Assembly (NCBI GenBank): GCA_026901365.1
Contig: QLOH01000380.1
Coordinates: forward strand, 62,001-126,000
Direction of reading: 5' to 3'
DNA length: 64,000 bases
Source: Sesbania bispinosa
Lineage: Eukaryota; Streptophyta; Magnoliopsida; Fabales; Fabaceae
Part shown: positions 58,214 through 64,000 of the stretch, piece by piece
How the letters are laid out: the number at the start of each line of letters is the position of its first letter
How positions within the stretch are numbered: the first letter of the stretch is position 1
The notes under the pieces: model-generated
The model's database searches: none
Seen by the model: only the letters and a program-made list of their open reading frames with translations
What the model was told of the DNA's origin: nothing
Position numbers and translations under genes: made by a program

Positions 58214-58273
58214 ATTGTGAGAATCAAACCCACAACCTGCATGATACCAAGAATGAACATTACCATTACGCTA
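58214..58273 (-). other. tRNA-like module in CACTA-like element 2
   Basis: Counterpart of 56765-56823: TAGCGTAATGGTAATG and GTGGGTTTGATTCTCAC on the minus strand. The B box is mutated (TTTGA for TTCGA). Confidence 0.5.
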
Positions 58274-58438
58274 AGTTTGTTTCTTGAAATATATAGTGCA
58301 AAATATTATATACATAGTGAAAAAATAACAAGAAATTAGCGTCAGCCAAGCCGACACTAACTTTACGAAGGCCGATGCTAAATAAAAAATTAAAAAAAAT
58401 ATATTTTACCATTAGCGTCGGCCTTATTTAATAAAATT

Positions 58439-58628
58439 GAAAAGTGCTAGCAACATACTCTTTAGCACACTCTCCCCAGTACACTCCATGTGATTGGTTA
58501 AAAGTCACATGGGTCCCACCACATTGGGAATGGGACCCACAAATTTGGTGGGACCCACGTGAATTTTAACCAATCACATAGAGTGTGCTGGGGAGAGTGT
58601 GTTAGAGAGTGTGTTGCTAGCACTCCTC
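58439..58628. mobile_element. Foldback MITE (190 bp), Mutator-like, nested
   Basis: Almost the whole length is one inverted repeat: AGTGCTAGCAACA at the left, TGTTGCTAGCACT at the right, with arms extending through 'cacactctccccag' and 'ggtgggacccac'. Flanked by TAATAAAATT (58429-58438) and TAATAAAGTT (58629-58638). The uninterrupted site is seen in CACTA-like element 1 at about 57013. Confidence 0.88.
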
Positions 58629-58839
58629 TAATAAAGTTATTGTCGGTCTAGCCGACGTTACATAAAAAAATATATAAAAAAAAATCAACGGTGATGCCCT
58701 TTAGTCCATTCGCGTCTAAATCATTGATTTGTTGTAGTGTATTTTTTAAGGATTATCAATGTCTATATTTACGTATTATTTGAATTAGAATATATTAGAT
58801 ATATATAACTTATTTAAAAACATGTATTTGAGTTATAAA

Positions 58840-59047
58840 AATTAGAGAGAAAAAAATGAAAAATAGAGAAAGTGAAGTCTCTGTGGGTTTCTCCAAACCC
58901 GGCGAGGACCCGCAGGGATGAGATTGAATTTCATAATTTCGTACCCGCTCTCTTTAAACCCGAACTCGAACCTGTCCCGACTTTTACGGGGGCGGAGACA
59001 GGGAGAGCAAAACTCACCCCAGATCCGCCCCATTGCCATGCCTAGTA
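58840..59047. mobile_element. hAT-like fragment with ...CATTGCCATGCCTA end
   Basis: The right end, read in reverse, is TAGGCATGGCAATGGGGCGG, a hAT-type terminus common in plants. The interior is GC-rich ('gggtttctccaaacccggcg'). No left terminus seen. Confidence 0.45.
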
Positions 59048-59342
59048 GGGGATTCCTGGTAAAAAAACAAAAAAAATCTATTTTTTAACTATTTAATACA
59101 TGATTTAAAATAAAAAGAGTCAAATTCAATTCAATCGCGTGCTAAAATAAAATAAAAGTTTTTTTACTAATGATATAAATATATTGTCAAATGGTGTATA
59201 TGAAATCTGAAATAAAAAATTAGTTTTTATAAATACCACATTTTTTTTAATTCGATTGAACAAAAAAATAACAAAAGCAATTGATGTCAACATATCAAAT
59301 ATAAAATAAATTTCTTATATCTTTGAAGAATTTAATAATATA

Positions 59343-59496
59343 TACTGTCAATGTAAAATAATTTTACATAGTCATCCAATGATATGTTGTGACATCATTT
59401 AATGAGATTAAAATGCATGATGTCATATTCATTAAATGATGTGTCAATATTTCATTGGATGTCTGCGTAAAATTACTTTACACTGACAGTGCATAG
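59343..59496. mobile_element. MITE, CTGTCAGTGT family, copy 2
   Basis: Inverted ends ACTGTCAATGTAAAATAATT and 'aattactttacactgacagt' around an interior matching 6035-6197 ('catccaatgatatgttgtga', 'cattaaatgatgtg'). Better preserved than copy 1. Confidence 0.82.
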
Positions 59497-59599
59497 TAAT
59501 TAAACTCATCTTTAAAAATGCAATGATTTCTATAGTTTGAATATGTGCAATGTATAAAATATGAAATTCATATACTTTTAATCCTTAAAGATATCATGA

Positions 59600-59701
59600 T
59601 TAAAAATATAATGTATCTTTTATTTCTTTTCATGATATCTTTTTGCCGTAAAAAAAGATATCATGAAAATAAATAAAAGATACATTGTATTTTTAATGTA
59701 T
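59600..59701. repeat. Long near-perfect hairpin
   Basis: Arms of about 45 bp: 'ataatgtatcttttatttct' + 'tttcatgatatctttttg', then a few loop bases, then 'aaaaaaagatatcatgaaaa' + 'taaataaaagatacattgta'. Only a few mismatches. Confidence 0.88.
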
Positions 59702-59719
59702 AGACTAAAAAATCATATG

Positions 59720-61850
59720 AAAAATAATTCCAGAAAACATAATTTCTTTTGTGATTAAAATTATCTATAACTGAATAATTTGCTAATATTTTATCACATT
59801 TACTATATGTTTATATTTGTTGGTATTTTTATCTCTTACACTAATAATTTATCATATTGACAAAATTTTGAGTAACTATTTTCACATAATAATATTGAGT
59901 GTTGACAAAATTTTAGGTAATTATTTCTTAAAAAATGTTTGTACAAAATACATGAAACCTGATTAAGACGGGATCAATTGATATCATGTGTCAAATTTTT
60001 AGAGTTGAAACCCTTAATAAATTTTGATAAAATTTGAATTCAATCTATTCAACTGCTGAATTAAAAGTTTTTATAATGTAGATCAAGTTTATAAAATTTT
60101 ATAAAAATAAAAAATTAATTTATACTTCATCAAACCAATTTATTTCAACATATAATATGTTTTTAAAATTTAAGTAAAATAGTACTATTAGATAACATAT
60201 TTACAAATGTCTCTCTTTTTTTTTTGACGATATATTTACAAATGTCTCTATTATTTGAAATTTGATATTGATTATTATTATTAAGGTAATATAATATATC
60301 TCAACGGTTGAATTAGCCAAATTCACATTTCATAAAAAATTATTAGGTGGTGTAACTGTAAAAATTTGATACCTAGTTAGGGTCGATTGATCCTATATCC
60401 TTACTTGATTACTTGTTAATTTATTTTTAAAATATAAAAATAAAGACAAGTAAAAATAATATGTAAACAAATAAATGACATGACTTATCAATAATATAAT
60501 TTTTACAATAATAATCAAAATAAATTTAACAATTCAAGTTTTTTATACTTCATAGAAACAACTCTTAATATAAAAAAAAAAAAATTGCTTATTTTATGAG
60601 AAGAAAATGAGCTTTTAAAGTAAGTATATGCAGCTTAATTTTTGAAAGCGCGGAGCTTTTTCTCGTGACTAGGATTCGAACCTCTGTGCCCATCTTTTTT
60701 TATTTTTTATTGAATTTTTATTCCTTATATCCCTATGCACACAACTCACAAACAATCGCTCACACCTTTTTCTATGCAGTATGCCGTAAACCTCCACCTC
60801 ATGCGTCGTCGCCTAGTCGTGCACAATCCCTCCACTGTCGAACATAGCTTGCAATTAATTTGTCTTCAGCTCGGGTGAAAGAATCAAATACGAAAGGCTT
60901 AATTCAAGTAATTTGGTGCATTACTGATATCGAATATAACTTGCAATTAATTTGCCCTGAAATATCTTTCTCATTTGAAATAAATTATTTCTATTGACAT
61001 TTATTTTTCTTAAAAAACTTGTTAATCACTTAAGTAATTTTATACAATATGCAGCTCATGGCTAGCAAATCACATATCAATTATCTATTGAACTATATTA
61101 TTTATATTTTATATTTTAAAATATTATTTATTGATACTTATGACTTATTTATTATATTTCATTAATATAATTATGATGTTATTGAAATTTATTTAAAAAT
61201 TTGTCTTTTATCTTTTAAACTTTAATTAGTTAAAAATATTCAGAATTTTATAATTAAATACTCTTTATGTTAATTTTAAAGAAAATATAATTATTTTAAA
61301 AATATTTTACTAAATAACTTTTAATTTAAAAGTAGTTTTTAAGTTAAATAAATTTGAAACCATTAAACAATTTTGAATTTATTTTTAAAAGCTCTTATTT
61401 CTTGTTTTAGCTTTAAAAGTTAGGTAACTTATAAATTAAAAAAAGCTAATTCAATTATAAAATTAAATAAAAAAGATAAAAATAGAAAATGATGTGAAAA
61501 ATAATACATGACATTGGCCAATACTAAAATGTTTTTGATCAATTAAAATAATTTTGATATGATTTAGTTTTTTTATTTTTAATAAAAATAATTTAATTTT
61601 AAAATTCAAAGAGAAAGATAGAACTGAATATTAAATAAATACACAGTGATAATTTTTTTAAAATAATATTTTATTAGTTAAAGTGATTTATTAAATATTT
61701 CAAAATATAATTTTTGAAAATATTTTATTTGTTATATTTTTAAATTTATTTTTTAATTTCATAAAAATAGTTGTTTAATATATAAATTTCTGGCTATTTC
61801 AATTCTAAAACTACAAGATCCTTTCACACCTTATTTATATATATATATAT
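59720..61850. other. AT-rich intergenic DNA
   Basis: No gene. 60661-60692 contains 'aggattcgaacctctgtg', a B-box-like tRNA remnant on the minus strand. 61110-61770 is over 80% A/T with no structure I can name. Confidence 0.5.
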
Positions 61851-61894
61851 ATATTTTTTTTCTTTTTTTCCTAAAAGCATTTTTCATTTTCTAT

Positions 61895-62600
61895 TTTTTC
61901 ATTTTCATTTTTTCTTTATATTTTTCTCTTCTCTTCATTTTCATACCCCAAAAATGGATATTGCTGGAGTCTTAATACTTTAGAAAAGAGTAATAATATT
62001 TTCACTTTACATTTTTCACCTTATTTATCTTCATTTTTTTTCTTTATATCTCTCTTTTCCCTACAATCCTCACACCCTAGCTAAACAAATAGACTATCAG
62101 AATTTTAATACTCTCAAATAAGTGTAATGATATTTTCACATTACATATTTCCCATCTCGTATCTTAATTTTTTTGTATCTCTCTTTTTCTTATATTTCTC
62201 ACACCAAAACAAATAGTTGGTCAAAGTTTTAATAGTAAGAGGAATGATATTTTCAAATTCCTTTGTTATGCACTTTCTTTCACACCTTATGTTTCTTTAA
62301 ATCTCTCTTCCTTTTTTATCACATTAAAATACTATTTGAAATGAACCTAACTCATTAAAATATTTTTTTTCAATGAATAATAAAAAACAATCATATCAGT
62401 CAATTATCAAAATACTATTTTAAAAAAACCCAACACATCTTTCATCTTTTCTCTCTTCCAATTTTTTCTTTATACCTCCCTATTCCCTACATATCTCACA
62501 CCCCTAAAATGGACTTTCAAAGTTTCAATATTCTTAAAAAAAGTAAAGATATTCCTCAAAAAAAAAAAAGAGGAATGATTCACATTCTTTTATTATATAT
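61895..62600. repeat. Degenerate ~130-bp tandem repeats
   Basis: About five decayed copies of a block with 'ctttatatctctcttttccc', then 'caatcctcacacc', then 'aatgatattttcacattaca' (e.g. 61915, 62040, 62165 and 62470). Confidence 0.6.
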
Positions 62601-63282
62601 TTTCTTTCACATGTTATTTTTCTTTCAATCTCTCTATTCCTTTTTTTATCATATCAAAATACTATGTTAGATGAACCCAACACATTAAAATATTTTTTAA
62701 TAAATAATAAAAAAATCACATCAAAATACTATTTTAAAAGAATCTAGCACATTAAAATATTATTTAAGTCAATTAATATTAAAATATAAACTAAAAAAGT
62801 TAATGACGGAACTGATTAAAATATTAATTAATAGTTAAAAATATATGAATTTAAAATAATAATTATAGTATAACATTTAAAATATAAAAAGAAAACATCT
62901 AATTTAGATTTCCTTTTTAATAGTTAAATACATAAATAAAAATATGATAAATTTAACATACTAATAATAATATATATAGATTTGAAACTGAAGTGTTTTT
63001 AAATTCAAATAAAATATGTAATATTTTTTAATAAAAATGAAAAACTATTGGAATATATATATATATAATCAAATGAATAAGCATGTATTAATATTATAAT
63101 AAATTATTCTTTATAATATAGAAGACAAACAAATACGTCCTTATATGTATATGTTAAATAGATTATATAGGATAAATTGGGAATAAAAATCCATATAAAA
63201 CAGATAAATATAAGATAACCAAAAACCAAATGGAATCAAGAAAAAATTCATATTAAAATTTATAAATTAAAATCACTAAATT
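62601..63282. other. AT-rich DNA, no gene seen
   Basis: Only short A/T runs, including an (AT)n at 63053-63066. Confidence 0.5.
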
Positions 63283-64000
63283 ATAACCAATGACACATGC
63301 ATACTATAAATATTGCCCATACAAAATGTCAGGGTGAGATGAAATTTCATAGCCTTTTTACTCTTAAACTATCAATTGAATGACTCACAAGTCATTATTA
63401 TGCTAAAGAATAGAGACCCAAAAGAGACTTTGAATGACTCAAGCTATCAATTGAATGACCTAAAAGCTGTAACTTAATGGACCCACAAAATCAACCAAAA
63501 AATTAGACCTTTAATGAACATTAGAAAAAAACTACCCACATGTAATATTATAGACTATTAATTGAATGACTCACAAGTCATTATTATACTTAAGAATAGA
63601 GACCCAAAAGAGACCTTGAATGACGCAAGCTATCAATTGAGTGACCTAAAAGTTGTAACTTAATGGCCCCGTAGAAAACCGACCAAAAAGATAAGACCTT
63701 GAATGAATAGTAGAAAAAAATTACCCTCAAAAACAAAAAATCATATTAACATTTATAAATTAAAATAAAAAATTATAACCAATGACACATGCACACTACA
63801 AATATTGTCAATACAAAAGGTCAGTGAGATGAATTTCAAAGCTTTTTTCCTCTTAAACACGTAAAAGATGTAGGTTAGTTGCAATCTATTAGGTTATCAA
63901 TTGAATGACTCACAAGTCATTATTATACTTAAGAATAGAAACCCAAAAGAGACCTTGAATGACTCAACCTATCAATTGAATGACCTAAAAGTTGTAACTC
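63283..64000. repeat. Tandem repeat array running off the window
   Basis: Higher-order unit of about 490-525 bp: 'tataaccaatgacacatgca' at 63283 recurs at 63774, and 'tcaattgaatgactcacaag' at 63371 recurs at 63897. Inside each unit is a shorter ~180-bp repeat ('gaatgactcacaagtcatta' at 63377 and 63562), with 'atagagacccaaaagaga' and 'tgacctaaaagttgtaact' following. No coding potential. Confidence 0.88.

Larger units (their letters stand above)
57970..58739. mobile_element. Non-autonomous CACTA-like element 2 with nested MITE
   Basis: The left end TACAAGAAAATCGG is truncated by a few bases; the right end TTGTTGTAGTG is intact. It shares subterminal 'agcgacgac' repeats and the tRNA-like module (58214-58273) with element 1. 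A MITE at 58439-58628 interrupts it relative to element 1. Confidence 0.75.

Noticed and set aside
58842..59039. Minus-strand 65-residue frame
   Set aside because: It is contained in hAT-like terminal sequence of biased GC content.
63283..64000. CRISPR-like array
   Set aside because: Repeats are long, imperfect and nested, in plant nuclear DNA; spacing is not of the repeat-spacer kind.

Overview
The window is nuclear DNA from a flowering plant. Spliced genes with GT-AG introns, very AT-rich intergenic DNA and dense nested plant transposons show this. The mix of elements looks like a legume: a short MITE beginning CTGTCAGTGT, CACTA elements with 'gcgacgg' subterminal repeats, and a Tekay-type chromovirus. 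The legume call is an inference; no species can be named from the sequence alone.

Only three host genes look real. (1) A multi-exon purple acid phosphatase of the PAP1/PAP27 type (plus strand, 6546-10130) has its first coding exon(s) missing from the window. (2) A single-exon LEA_2/NDR1-HIN1-like membrane protein (minus strand, 29268-29858) is the only intact member of a tandem array whose other copies (19.1-19.3, 24.6-27.5 and 35.9-36.5 kb) are broken. (3) An intronless RING-H2 ubiquitin ligase of the ATL family lies on the plus strand at 48975-49514.

Layout: 0-5.7 kb, a full-length, coding-defective Ty1/copia element (489-5672) inserted in the end of an older hAT-like repeat. 5.7-10.2 kb, MITE and phosphatase gene. 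10.2-16.1 kb, duplicated phosphatase flank with an exon scrap, two Ty3/gypsy LTR remnants with palindrome-rich leaders, a nested unclassified element and a SINE with a perfect 15-bp target duplication. 16.1-19.1 kb, CACTA element with a broken Transposase_24-type gene. 19.1-36.9 kb, tandem array of about 2.4-kb LEA_2 units, interrupted by a Tekay chromovirus fragment (20.8-23.86 kb), a solo LTR (25143-27452) and a CACTA element carrying receptor-kinase sequence (31089-35794). 37.5-39.1 kb, PIF/Harbinger remnant. 40.65-43.3 kb, a third CACTA element. 43.6-46.9 kb, decayed LINE and gypsy tail. 47.4-47.7 kb, hAT transposase remnant. 48.9-49.5 kb, ATL gene. 50-64 kb, AT-rich DNA with MITEs, two non-autonomous CACTA-like elements containing tRNA-like modules, a long foldback, and a tandem repeat array running off the right end.

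The genes do not form a pathway. The main story is transposon nesting and gene decay: one small gene family torn apart by different elements, and one transposon that has picked up part of an S-domain receptor kinase. Boundaries supported by target-site duplications are stated as such; the others are estimates.
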